Part shown: piece by piece, positions 50,789 through 59,265 of the stretch
Layout: every line of letters begins with the position of its first letter
Position numbering within the stretch: position 1 is the first letter of the stretch
DNA from: Halobellus limi
GTDB lineage: Archaea > Halobacteriota > Halobacteria > Halobacteriales > Haloferacaceae
Reading direction: 5' to 3'
NCBI RefSeq assembly: GCF_004799685.1
Contig: NZ_CP031311.1
Coordinates: 2,232,001-2,296,000, forward strand
DNA: 64,000 nt
Notes under the pieces: generated by a model
The model's database searches: none
What the model saw: the letters and a program-made list of their open reading frames with translations, nothing else
Told to the model about the DNA's origin: nothing
Made by a program: the position numbers and the translations under genes

Positions 50789-52219
50789 ATGGGCGTGATG
50801 GACTGGATGGACGGCGACGGGGGCGACGAGTCCGATCCCGTCGCGACCGACGGGCTCGGATTCGACGAGGACCTCGACGGCGAGATGGGAGATCTCGACG
50901 GTGAGATGGACGACCTCGACGGGGAGATGGGAGGGATGGACGACTTCGGCGACGATATGGGCGGTTTTGACGATGGCGGAGACTTCGGCGGTGGCGACGT
51001 CGACCCCGACACGATCGCCGATATGGAGGATCGGATCTCCGAACTCGAAAACCAGGTCAGTTCGATCTCCTCGGAGATGAACACGGTCCGCGAGGAGAAC
51101 AAGCAGATCGGCGAGACCGTCGAGGAACTCGACGAGACGATCCGGAAGCTCCTCGACATCTACGAGATGGTCACTCGCGGGATCAACCCCTTCGTCGACG
51201 ACGCCCGCGAGATGGGCGGTCTGGAGGGAGACGGCGCCTTCGGCCTCTTCGAGATGGAAGAGGAGACCGAGGACGACCTCGATTCGGAAGTCGCGAGCGC
51301 GGACGCCGAGTCGTTCTTCGACGAGGACTTCGGCGACCTCGACGACGAGCAGAACGAGGCCGAACTCGCGGCGGAAGACGAACTCGCCGAGGAGGAACAC
51401 GAAGATCCCGCGATGGAACTCGACGACGGTGGGGACGGAGAGGAAGAGGCCGCGAGCGGCGGTGCCAGCTTCGACGATCTGAAGGCCGAGTACGAGGAGA
51501 ACGAGGGCTGGGACGACGTCGAAGGAGAGGGCGCCGAAGGAGACGTCGACGAAGAGGCCGACCTCGATGAGGAAGAAGACGTCGACGGAGAAGCAGACGT
51601 CGCCGGCGGAGCGGACCTCGACGACGCCGAGGAACGACCCGGCGAAGAACCGACCGGCGAATCGGTCGACGCGTTCGACGAGGCGGCCGGGGAAGCCGAC
51701 ACCGACGAGGCGCTGTTCGACGCCGACGAGGCCGGCGAGACGGACGGGACGGCCGACAGGACTGCGGCGTCAGAGGGGTCCCGAGGAGCGGACAGGGCCG
51801 TCGGAGCCCCCGGGACGTCGACCGGCGCGGAGGACGCCTACCTGTCGGCGCTCCCGGCGCGGTACACCGCCGAATCGGTCGTCCTGGAGTGGACACGATT
51901 CCTCGTCGAGACCGGCGGGGCGATCGGTGCCGCGCGGGCGCTCCGACAGTACCGGTCGCAGGGCTGGATCACCCGGGAGGTCGAACGGACGATGAGCGAG
52001 CACGTCCGTAACGCCGCCACCGCGGGCGAGACAGAGCAGCCGCAGGACCTCCGCGTCGAACACCACAAAGAGAGCCTGACGTACATCAGCCGTCTCGCGG
52101 GCGACGTCGCCGAACGGGGCTCGGCGGGCGGCCGGACGCAGTCCGGTCACGTCGACGAAGCGCGGCTCCTCGAAGAGCTATCGGCGCTCGGAGGTGGTGC
52201 TCGTGGGATTCGGCGTTAG
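50789..52219 (+). CDS. arlCE: Archaellar protein ArlCE (fused C and E domains)
   Basis: 476 residues. An N-terminal acidic stretch carries three LDGEM-type repeats (about 29-48), then a coiled coil (EDRISELENQVSSISSEMNT). A long Glu/Asp/Ala-rich linker is followed by the ArlD/E-type domain (PARYTAESVVLEWTRFLVET) and a VEHHKESLTYISRLAG end. ArlCE is the archaellum motor's switch-associated cytoplasmic protein. First gene of the motor operon, overlapping arlF. Confidence 0.92.
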   Translation: MGVMDWMDGDGGDESDPVATDGLGFDEDLDGEMGDLDGEMDDLDGEMGGMDDFGDDMGGFDDGGDFGGGDVDPDTIADMEDRISELENQVSSISSEMNTVREENKQIGETVEELDETIRKLLDIYEMVTRGINPFVDDAREMGGLEGDGAFGLFEMEEETEDDLDSEVASADAESFFDEDFGDLDDEQNEAELAAEDELAEEEHEDPAMELDDGGDGEEEAASGGASFDDLKAEYEENEGWDDVEGEGAEGDVDEEADLDEEEDVDGEADVAGGADLDDAEERPGEEPTGESVDAFDEAAGEADTDEALFDADEAGETDGTADRTAASEGSRGADRAVGAPGTSTGAEDAYLSALPARYTAESVVLEWTRFLVETGGAIGAARALRQYRSQGWITREVERTMSEHVRNAATAGETEQPQDLRVEHHKESLTYISRLAGDVAERGSAGGRTQSGHVDEARLLEELSALGGGARGIRR

Positions 52220-52646
52220 CGGGTCGACGGCGGTCATCTTCCTCGGGGTCCTGATCGCGTCGGGGACGCTGTACACGGCGGCGGCCGGCAGCGCAGAACA
52301 GCTCTCGGAGGCCCGCGACGAGAACAGCGAGGACCTCCTCGACCGTCGGAACACGGACGTGCAGATCGACCGGGTCCGCTATCACAACGACAGCGACACC
52401 GTCGAAATCAACGTCACGAACGCGGGGACGACGACGCTCGCGGTGAACGGAACGAGCGTTCTGGTCGACAACGAATACGAACCGTCGGCGTCGACGGCGG
52501 TCGAGGGGGATACAGAGACCGACGTCTGGGGTGGCGGCCGAACGCTCGTCATCAACGTCAGCGACGTCACCGCCGAACCCGACCGCGTGAAGGTGGTCGC
52601 CGAGAACGGCGTCGCAGACAGCAACTCGACGGTCGAGGTGATCTGA
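52194..52646 (+). CDS. arlF: Archaellar stator protein ArlF
   Basis: 150 residues. A hydrophobic N-terminal helix (STAVIFLGVLIASGTLYTAA) is followed by an extracytoplasmic beta-sandwich domain, as in the known stator components ArlF and ArlG. The GTG at 52194 (with GTG alternatives at 52197 and 52203) lies within the arlCE stop region, an overlap of 26 nt. arlG follows directly. Confidence 0.9.
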   Translation: MVLVGFGVSGSTAVIFLGVLIASGTLYTAAAGSAEQLSEARDENSEDLLDRRNTDVQIDRVRYHNDSDTVEINVTNAGTTTLAVNGTSVLVDNEYEPSASTAVEGDTETDVWGGGRTLVINVSDVTAEPDRVKVVAENGVADSNSTVEVI

Positions 52647-53096
52647 GTGGCCGACGTCTCCGTGCCGAGTCTGATCCTGTTCATCGCGAGCATCGTCATC
52701 GCCGCCGGCGTCGCGGGCGTCCTCATCGACACCGTGACCGGAATCAGCGGCGCGCTCGACGACCGCGGCGCGGACGTCGCAGAGAACATCCGAACCGACG
52801 TGGAGATCATAAGCAGCGCCGAGAGTAGCGTGTACAACGAGACGGAGGGAACGGTCACCCTCTATGTGAAGAACACCGGGCGTCGGACGTTGCCGGCGAC
52901 CGGCGAGACCTTCGACGTCATCGTCGACGCCCAGTACCGGACGAACGTCTCCGTCTCGATCGCAGACGGCAGCGACGAGTGGACGCCTCACGGCGTCGTC
53001 GAGGTTCAGATCGGCGACCTGTCTCTCAACGACGGCGACCACCGTGTCACGCTGACCGTCGACGGCGACGAGGAGATATTCAGGTTCAACGTATGA
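52647..53096 (+). CDS. arlG: Archaellar stator protein ArlG
   Basis: 149 residues. N-terminal helix [20 protein letters not shown] and an extracytoplasmic beta domain parallel ArlF. With ArlF it forms the stator that couples the motor to the envelope. GTG start directly after the arlF stop; it overlaps arlH by 4 nt. Confidence 0.9.
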   Translation: MADVSVPSLILFIASIVIAAGVAGVLIDTVTGISGALDDRGADVAENIRTDVEIISSAESSVYNETEGTVTLYVKNTGRRTLPATGETFDVIVDAQYRTNVSVSIADGSDEWTPHGVVEVQIGDLSLNDGDHRVTLTVDGDEEIFRFNV

Positions 53097-53845
53097 GCAC
53101 GAACCACTACCCGATCGGGCTGAAAGAACACGACCGCCTCCAGAAGGAACTCGGCGGGGGCATCCCGAAGGGATCGATCGTCCTCATCGAGGGCGACTAC
53201 GGGGCCGGAAAGAGCGTGCTCTCCCAGCGGTTCACCTACGGCTTCACGCAGGAGAACGTCGTCACGACGCTCGTCTCGACGGAGCTGGGCGTCCGCGGGT
53301 TCCTCGATCAGATGCACTCGCTCACGTACGACGTCGTGAAGCCGTTGCTCGACGAGGAGATCCTCTTCATCCCCGCCGAGATCGACGCCTCCGGCACGCT
53401 GACCGGGAGCGGCGAGGACGACGAGCGGAAGGACCTCCTCCGGCGGATGATGGAGGCCGAGACGATGTGGGACGCCGACGCGATCATCATCGACACCTTC
53501 GATGCGATCCTCCGCAACGACCCCAAGTTCGAGGCGCTGGTTCGCCAGAACGAGGAGCGGCAGGCCGCCCTGGAGATCATCTCCTTCTTCAGGGATCTGA
53601 CCACGAAGGGAAAGACCATCGTGCTGACCGTCGACCCCTCGACCGTCGACGACGAGGCGATCGGTCCCTTCCGTTCGATCGCCGACGTCTATCTCCAACT
53701 GGAGATGGTGGAGGTCGGCAACGACGTCCGGCGGAACATCTTCGTCAAACGGTTCGCCGGGATGGGCGAACAGGTCGGTGACCGCGTGGGGTTCTCGGTC
53801 CGCTCGGGGATCGGGATCGTCATCGAGTCCAGGAGCGTGGCGTAA
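53093..53845 (+). CDS. arlH: Archaellar motor ATPase regulator ArlH
   Basis: 250-residue KaiC-like protein that binds ATP and controls ArlI. Walker A is GDYGAGKS (34-41); the Walker B strand is [12 protein letters not shown]. It lacks a second domain. ATGA overlap with arlG, TAATG overlap with arlI, so the genes are coupled. Confidence 0.93.
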   Translation: MSTNHYPIGLKEHDRLQKELGGGIPKGSIVLIEGDYGAGKSVLSQRFTYGFTQENVVTTLVSTELGVRGFLDQMHSLTYDVVKPLLDEEILFIPAEIDASGTLTGSGEDDERKDLLRRMMEAETMWDADAIIIDTFDAILRNDPKFEALVRQNEERQAALEIISFFRDLTTKGKTIVLTVDPSTVDDEAIGPFRSIADVYLQLEMVEVGNDVRRNIFVKRFAGMGEQVGDRVGFSVRSGIGIVIESRSVA

Positions 53846-55512
53846 TGGCGACCGAACACGGCTCCGCGAAGATCGGCAACGATCTGAAGCAGCACGCGGG
53901 TCGGTGGCGACACCTCCGCGAGCACCTCAAGCGCTTCCGGCAGATCACCGGCGAGTTCCCGATGTACGTCGACGACCCCGACGGCTACGAGTCGCGCCGG
54001 CCGAACATCCTCTATCACCTCGGCGGACCGGTCTACTGTCAGGTGTACGGGAACTTCGGGGAGACGACGAAGTACTACACCATCGAGCCGGAACTGGACG
54101 GCCCCGAGCGCGACATCTTCGGGCAGGTGAAGGACAAACTCCTGGAACGGTCCGTCACAAAGCCCGCGCCGGCCGAGGAGAACGAGTACGAGGATCGGAT
54201 CAGGGAGCTGCTCGAGGAGATCGTCGTCCTCGAAAACGAGCGTAACGGCCGGCTGGCCGAACTCGTCCAGCGACTGGAACTCGGGCCGCTCGAAGTGAGC
54301 GAGCAGACCTACGAGAAGGTCCAGTATCGACTCGTCCGCGACATCGTCGGGCTGGGCCCCCTCGAACCGATTATGCGCGACCCCGCGAACGAGGACATCC
54401 ACGTCATCGGGCCGAACCAGGTCGACGTCGACCACGGCGAGTTCGGACTGCTCGAAACCACCGTCGAGTTCGACTCCGAGGAGCAGTACGACAACTGGCT
54501 CCGAAACATGGGCGAACGGATCGGCGATCCGGTCTCCGACGCGCACCCGATCGTGGACTCGACGCTCCCCGACGGGTCGCGTATCAACATCATCTACTCC
54601 GACGACGTCTCGCTGAAGGGCTCTTCGCTCACGATCCGCCAGGGCGACGACGTGCCGCTGTCGATCTTCCAGATCGCGAAGTGGGGGACGCTCTCGCCGG
54701 AGCTGTGTGCGTACCTCTGGATCGCCTTGGAGAACGAGCGGACGATCTTCGTCGTCGGGGAGACGGCCTCGGGGAAGACGACGACGCTCAACGCGATCAC
54801 GTCGTTCATCCCCCGCGACTCGAAGATATACACGGCCGAAGACACCGCCGAGGTGCTGCCGCCGCACAACACCTGGCAGCAGCTCCTGACGCGGGAGGGC
54901 CGCGGTGCGGACTCGGAGGTCGACATGTTCGACCTCGTCGCGGCCGCGCTCCGGTCTCGACCGGACTACATCATCGTGGGGGAGGTCCGCGGCGAGGAGG
55001 GGCGGATGGCGTTCCAGGCCGCCCAGACCGGCCACCCGGTGATGCTGACGTTCCACGCCTCCGACATCGTCTCGATGATCCAGCGGTTCACCGGGGACCC
55101 GATCAACGTCCCCGAGACGTTCATGTCGAACGCCGACATCGCGCTGTTCCAGAACCGCGTCAAGCGCGGGAACGAGACCCTGCGTCGGGTCACCTCGGTG
55201 CAGGAGATCGAGGGATACTCGAAGGAGATGGGCGGGGTCGTCACCCGCGAGGCGTTCTACTGGGACCCCGTGGAGGACGAGATCGTCTTCCAGGGACGGA
55301 ACAACTCCTACATCATGGAGGAGAAGATCGCGACGCTGCTCGGCTACGACGACACGCGGAAGATCTACGAGGACATCAAGTTCCGCACGGAGATCATCGA
55401 ACGGGCGATCCAGGAGAACATCGTGGGTTACCACGAGGTCAACGAGTTCATCGAGGACTTCCAGCGCGACGGGACGGAGGGAATCCCGTTCGACATCACG
55501 AGGGTCGACTGA
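53845..55512 (+). CDS. arlI: Archaellar motor ATPase ArlI
   Basis: 555 residues, type II/IV secretion-type ATPase that powers archaellum assembly and rotation. Walker A is GETASGKT (305-312), an Asp-box and Walker B follow in DYIIVGEVRGEEG, and a His box HASD. A coiled and helical N-terminal domain precedes the RecA core. Overlaps arlH; a 15-codon frame and a spacer precede arlJ. Confidence 0.95.
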   Translation: MATEHGSAKIGNDLKQHAGRWRHLREHLKRFRQITGEFPMYVDDPDGYESRRPNILYHLGGPVYCQVYGNFGETTKYYTIEPELDGPERDIFGQVKDKLLERSVTKPAPAEENEYEDRIRELLEEIVVLENERNGRLAELVQRLELGPLEVSEQTYEKVQYRLVRDIVGLGPLEPIMRDPANEDIHVIGPNQVDVDHGEFGLLETTVEFDSEEQYDNWLRNMGERIGDPVSDAHPIVDSTLPDGSRINIIYSDDVSLKGSSLTIRQGDDVPLSIFQIAKWGTLSPELCAYLWIALENERTIFVVGETASGKTTTLNAITSFIPRDSKIYTAEDTAEVLPPHNTWQQLLTREGRGADSEVDMFDLVAAALRSRPDYIIVGEVRGEEGRMAFQAAQTGHPVMLTFHASDIVSMIQRFTGDPINVPETFMSNADIALFQNRVKRGNETLRRVTSVQEIEGYSKEMGGVVTREAFYWDPVEDEIVFQGRNNSYIMEEKIATLLGYDDTRKIYEDIKFRTEIIERAIQENIVGYHEVNEFIEDFQRDGTEGIPFDITRVD

Positions 55513-55559
55513 TGAGCGCGAACGAGGGATTCGGGAGCGACGGAACGCAGACGCAATGA
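55512..55559 (+). other. 15-codon open frame between arlI and arlJ
   Basis: It begins in the arlI stop codon (TGATG) and encodes MSANEGFGSDGTQTQ. A leader, a remnant of an earlier arlJ start or chance are all possible. Confidence 0.3.
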
Positions 55560-55578
55560 ACCATCCGCGGAGGAACAG

Positions 55579-57330
55579 ATGAGCGAGACCAACGTCGACG
55601 CGGGACTGAAGGCACAAAAGCAGCAGTTCCGAGAGTTCGTCTCGTCCGTGCTGGACGCCTACGAGCAGATGCCGATGGAGAATCGGAAGTACGCCCTCAC
55701 GGTCCTCGCGCCGAGCGTCCTCCTGTTCGTCCTCGGCGTCGTCGGCGCGATCGCGCTCCCGCTCCCGGTGCTGGTTCGGATCCCGATCTTCCTCCTGGGG
55801 CTTTTGTTGTTGGTCGGCGGGGTGCTCTACCCGCGACTGCTCGTCGAGGAGCAGCGCCGGGGGCTGGAGAACCAACTCCACCTCGTCATCACCCACCTGA
55901 CGGTGTTGTCGACAACGAACATCGACCGCGTCGCGGTGTTCAGACAGCTCGGTCGTGAGGAGGAGTACGGCGAACTCGCCGTCGAGATGCGCCGCATCAC
56001 CGAACTGGTCGACACGTGGAACCAGTCGCTCGACGACGCCCTCCAGCGGCGGGCGCGGGCGGTTCCCTCCCGCGAACTCGGCGACTTCCTCGACCGGCTG
56101 GCGTACTCGCTGAACGCCGGCCAGCACCTCGACGACTTCCTGCTCGGCGAACAGCGGACCATCATCGAAAAGTACGTCACCGTCTACGAGGGCGCGCTCG
56201 GAAACCTGGAGGTGATGAAGGACCTCTATCTCTCGATGATCCTCTCGATGACGTTCGCGATCATCAACGCGATCGTGCTCCCGATCCTCACGGGGACCGA
56301 TGCGACGATGACCATCGCGGCCGTCATCGTGCTCTTCGTCTTCGTCCAGTTGGGGTTCTACTACGTCATCAAGACGATGTCGCCGTACGACCCGCTGTGG
56401 TACCAGCAGGACGACTACCGGACGAAGATCGACCGGCAGATCGACATCGCGCTCTACGGGTCGGTCGGGTTGAGCGTCGTGTTCGTCGGCGTGCTCGGGC
56501 TCGGTGTCGCGGGGTGGACCGCGATCGGGCAGACGGTCCAGCGCGTGATGCTCGATGCGCCGGTCCCGCTCCTGATCGCGACGCCGCTCACGCCGCTTGC
56601 GATCCCCGGGCTCGTGGCCCGACACCACGAGAACCACGTCAAGGAACGCGACGAGGAGTATCCGGGCTTCATCCGCGCGCTCGGCGCCTCCGAGAGCGCG
56701 AAGCAGTCGACCACGCGCGCCGTGTTGCAGACGCTCCGCGAGAAGGACTTCGGCGTGCTCTCCCGGGAGATCGACCGCCTCTACGTCCGGCTGAACATGC
56801 GGGTCGGGCCGGACCGGTCGTGGTTCTTCTTCACCGCCGAGACGAGTTCGTATCTCATCCAGAAGTTCTCCGAGATGTATCTGGTCGGCCGGCAGATGGG
56901 CGGCGAGCCGAAACAGCTCGGCGAACTCATTTCGGACAATATGAACGAAGTACTCAAGCTCCGCCGACAGCGCCAGCAGGCGACGGTGACGCTCATCGGC
57001 GTGCTCTACGGCATCACCGCGTCGGCCTCGTTCGCGTTCTTCATCGGCCTGGAGGTCGTCGAGATCCTCGCGACGTTCTCTTCGAGTATGAACCTCGCGC
57101 AGTTCGAGTTCGGACAGCTCATCTACGCCGGCGTCTACGACATCCCGATCATCGAGTACCTGCTCTCGCTCATCATCCTGTTCAACGCCCTGCTGTCGGC
57201 GCTGATGATCCGGATGGTCGACGGCGGGCACAAGGTGAACGCCTACCTGCACTTCGTGGTCCTCGTGTGGATCGGGTGTGGGAGCGCCGTGCTGACGTCG
57301 TCGCTGGCAGGAGGGTTGATCAGCGTATGA
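55579..57330 (+). CDS. arlJ: Archaellar membrane platform protein ArlJ
   Basis: 583-residue polytopic membrane protein of the TadC/GspF-like family. Helix groups occur at about residues 40-90, 210-270, 290-350 and 470-580, linked by cytoplasmic helical domains. It anchors ArlI and the motor. The ggagga Shine-Dalgarno sequence 5 nt before the ATG at 55579 supports that start. It overlaps cheF by 4 nt. Confidence 0.93.
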   Translation: MSETNVDAGLKAQKQQFREFVSSVLDAYEQMPMENRKYALTVLAPSVLLFVLGVVGAIALPLPVLVRIPIFLLGLLLLVGGVLYPRLLVEEQRRGLENQLHLVITHLTVLSTTNIDRVAVFRQLGREEEYGELAVEMRRITELVDTWNQSLDDALQRRARAVPSRELGDFLDRLAYSLNAGQHLDDFLLGEQRTIIEKYVTVYEGALGNLEVMKDLYLSMILSMTFAIINAIVLPILTGTDATMTIAAVIVLFVFVQLGFYYVIKTMSPYDPLWYQQDDYRTKIDRQIDIALYGSVGLSVVFVGVLGLGVAGWTAIGQTVQRVMLDAPVPLLIATPLTPLAIPGLVARHHENHVKERDEEYPGFIRALGASESAKQSTTRAVLQTLREKDFGVLSREIDRLYVRLNMRVGPDRSWFFFTAETSSYLIQKFSEMYLVGRQMGGEPKQLGELISDNMNEVLKLRRQRQQATVTLIGVLYGITASASFAFFIGLEVVEILATFSSSMNLAQFEFGQLIYAGVYDIPIIEYLLSLIILFNALLSALMIRMVDGGHKVNAYLHFVVLVWIGCGSAVLTSSLAGGLISV

Positions 57331-58418
57331 CGAGAGGGGGCTCAGACAACCGTGAGAGAGACCGGGGTAGCGACCGGCGGTCCGACGGCTCCGAGCACGG
57401 CGACGTGGCCGAACAGCGCTCGGAACTGCTCGAAGCGTACCGGGAACGGTCGGGCGCCGAGGGCGACTCGGCGTCGGGATCGAAGGCGCACTCGAACGGG
57501 ACGTCGGAGACGTCGCGGGAGGCCGGCAACGGCGAGTCGATCGTCGTCGACTTCGTCGCGAACTTCGTCGCCGGCGGCGACGCCGCGTTCGATCCGGTGA
57601 AGGGGCGGGTCCTGATGAGCGAACGTCGCCTCGTGCTCGCGACGTCGAAGACGAAGACGACGATCCCGATCCCGTCGATCTACGACATCGCCGTCGGGCA
57701 GGTGCCCCCCGAGGTCGAGGAGTTCTTCGACTACACCGTGATGGTCGGCTACGTCGACGGCGACTACCGCCGGTCGACCGTCATCGGCGGGGGCAGAGAG
57801 ACGATCGAGAAGTTCTCGCTGCTTCTCTTCCGGGCGACGCTCAACGGCTCGACCGCGCTCGTCACCCACCCCGCGAAGGTCGGAGGCCGCGTGATGGACT
57901 CGCCGAAGCAGAAGACGGGGCTCCACCTCGACTACGAGTCGGTGACGTTCCCCGGGAGCGACGTGTCCACGGCCGAGGACGGCCCGTTCTCGATCGACCT
58001 CGCGTCGGTCATCTTCTTCGAGGTGATGGAGCGATCGACCGACGACGGGGAGACGCGGCTTGTCCTCTCGGTCCAGCACGTCGAGAACGGCCAGACGGTC
58101 ACCTCCGAGATCTCGATGACGTCGCGGCGGAAGATGAACATCCTCGGGCGGTATCTCAGACTGATCTACCACTGGATCAAGAGCGACGTCCGCGACGTCG
58201 AAGTCGACGAGTCCGAACTGGAGGTGCTCGTCGGCCTGTACTCGACGGCCGAGGAGATCGATCTGGCGTCGCTGCTCGACATCGGCGAGGCCGAACTGGA
58301 CGCGCGGCTGGAGTCGCTCCACGAGGACGACCTCATCACCGACGAGAATCCGCCGGTGGATCTGACTCCCCAGGGCCGGTTCATCGTCAACGAGGAGTTC
58401 GAGGACATCAACGTCTGA
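57327..58418 (+). CDS. cheF: Chemotaxis protein CheF
   Basis: 363 residues. The body (about 70-363) is the CheF family, which binds both CheY and the archaellum motor and is thereby the link between chemotaxis and the archaellum. Landmarks are SIYDIAVGQVPPEVEEFFDY and SRRKMNILGRYLRLIYHWIK. An Asp/Ser/Arg-rich N-terminal extension of about 70 residues is probably disordered. ATG in the arlJ stop codon (overlap). Confidence 0.9.
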   Translation: MTRGGSDNRERDRGSDRRSDGSEHGDVAEQRSELLEAYRERSGAEGDSASGSKAHSNGTSETSREAGNGESIVVDFVANFVAGGDAAFDPVKGRVLMSERRLVLATSKTKTTIPIPSIYDIAVGQVPPEVEEFFDYTVMVGYVDGDYRRSTVIGGGRETIEKFSLLLFRATLNGSTALVTHPAKVGGRVMDSPKQKTGLHLDYESVTFPGSDVSTAEDGPFSIDLASVIFFEVMERSTDDGETRLVLSVQHVENGQTVTSEISMTSRRKMNILGRYLRLIYHWIKSDVRDVEVDESELEVLVGLYSTAEEIDLASLLDIGEAELDARLESLHEDDLITDENPPVDLTPQGRFIVNEEFEDINV

Positions 58419-58420
58419 TA

Positions 58421-58490
58421 ATTACTCTCACGTTTCACCGCCGAACGCCACCCCAGTTGCCGGCGCTCGGCGATACGAGACGAGAGTAAT
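58421..58490. repeat. Palindromic intergenic element, copy C
   Basis: Outer arms attactctc and gagagtaat and inner arms ccgccgaacgcc (58438-58449) and ggcgctcggcg (58462-58472) with a 12-nt loop. One position in the inner stem is mismatched. It fills the gap between cheF and the convergent 58529 gene. Confidence 0.85.
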
Positions 58491-58528
58491 CGATATGAAG
58501 CGGGCTCAGTCGGCGACGGCCCGCGGAA

Positions 58529-58759
58529 TCAGCGCATGTCGTCGAGCGCCACGAACGCGTCGGCGTCGGCCGAGAGCCAGGCCTCGATCCGTTCACAGCA
58601 GCTCTCGCGCCGGGGATAGATCGTGCACCGGTCCGGTCGTTCCTCGTAGCGAACGACGACGCTCCGAAGCTCGAAGCGTCGTGAACGCCGGGTCGCGCCG
58701 CTGTCTTCGACACTGGCTGCCGGAACGCGGTTCTCGGGATCGCGGGGCGAATCGGACAT
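58529..58759 (-). CDS. Small haloarchaeal protein of unknown function
   Basis: 76 residues. N-terminal low-complexity, then FELRSVVVRYEERPDRCTIY and RRESCCERIEAWLSADADAF, a strand-rich segment with two adjacent cysteines. I recognise it only as a conserved small haloarchaeal protein. Convergent with cheF across a palindromic element. Confidence 0.7.
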   Translation of the reverse strand: MSDSPRDPENRVPAASVEDSGATRRSRRFELRSVVVRYEERPDRCTIYPRRESCCERIEAWLSADADAFVALDDMR

Positions 58760-58932
58760 CTCAGTCCACAGTCGGTATTCGACGTCGACCTACTAAACCG
58801 CTGCCGTTGGCGGGCAAGTTCCGCCGTCAGGGACGGAATCAAGTGGTCGCACGCGCCGCCGTGTGTCGACGTCCGGCTGGCAGAGGCGAATGGACGGAGT
58901 AAAGTGATCCCACGTGCCACCCACTCCAAGAG

Positions 58933-59121
58933 ATGGTAGATCCGACCTCCGACCTCGGAGAGGACGTTGACGAAGCCGACGCGCCGTCGTGTGCGAGCTG
59001 CGGATCGAAGATCGTGCAATCGCCGACCCACCGCGTCGTCACCTGGATCGAGGACGGAAGCGTGCAGACACGACATTTCTGTTCCGAGGAGTGTAAAGCC
59101 GAAGCGGACGACGCGTGGTAG
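58933..59121 (+). CDS. Small zinc-ribbon-like protein
   Basis: 62 residues with a two-knuckle zinc site: CASCGSKI, His48 (TRH) and CSEEC. The pattern is a CxxC plus a HFCxxxC type ribbon that binds one zinc ion. Small haloarchaeal zinc-finger proteins of this kind are regulators or adaptors; nothing more can be said. Single gene. Confidence 0.75.
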   Translation: MVDPTSDLGEDVDEADAPSCASCGSKIVQSPTHRVVTWIEDGSVQTRHFCSEECKAEADDAW

Positions 59122-59149
59122 GCGAGTCGGCGTTCGCCTCGTCGCCGCT

Positions 59150-59226
59150 GTGACCGCTGCCGGCGGGTTGCTGTCGGAGTGACCGCTGCCGGTGAGTTGC
59201 CGCCGGAGTGATCGCCGTCGCTGCCA
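59150..59226 (+). repeat. 29-bp tandem repeat, about 2.6 copies
   Basis: Units at 59150-59178, 59179-59207 and a partial from 59208, beginning gtgaccgctgccgg. It follows the 58933-59121 gene by about 30 nt. Confidence 0.75.
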
Positions 59227-59265
59227 CTGTTTCGACTCGCCGTCGCCGATCGCCTCCGGCCGACC

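Noticed and set aside
53689-57252. A very long minus-strand frame (1187 codons) opposite arlI and arlJ
   Set aside because: It is the shadow of highly G+C-rich coding sequence; arlI and arlJ account for the region.
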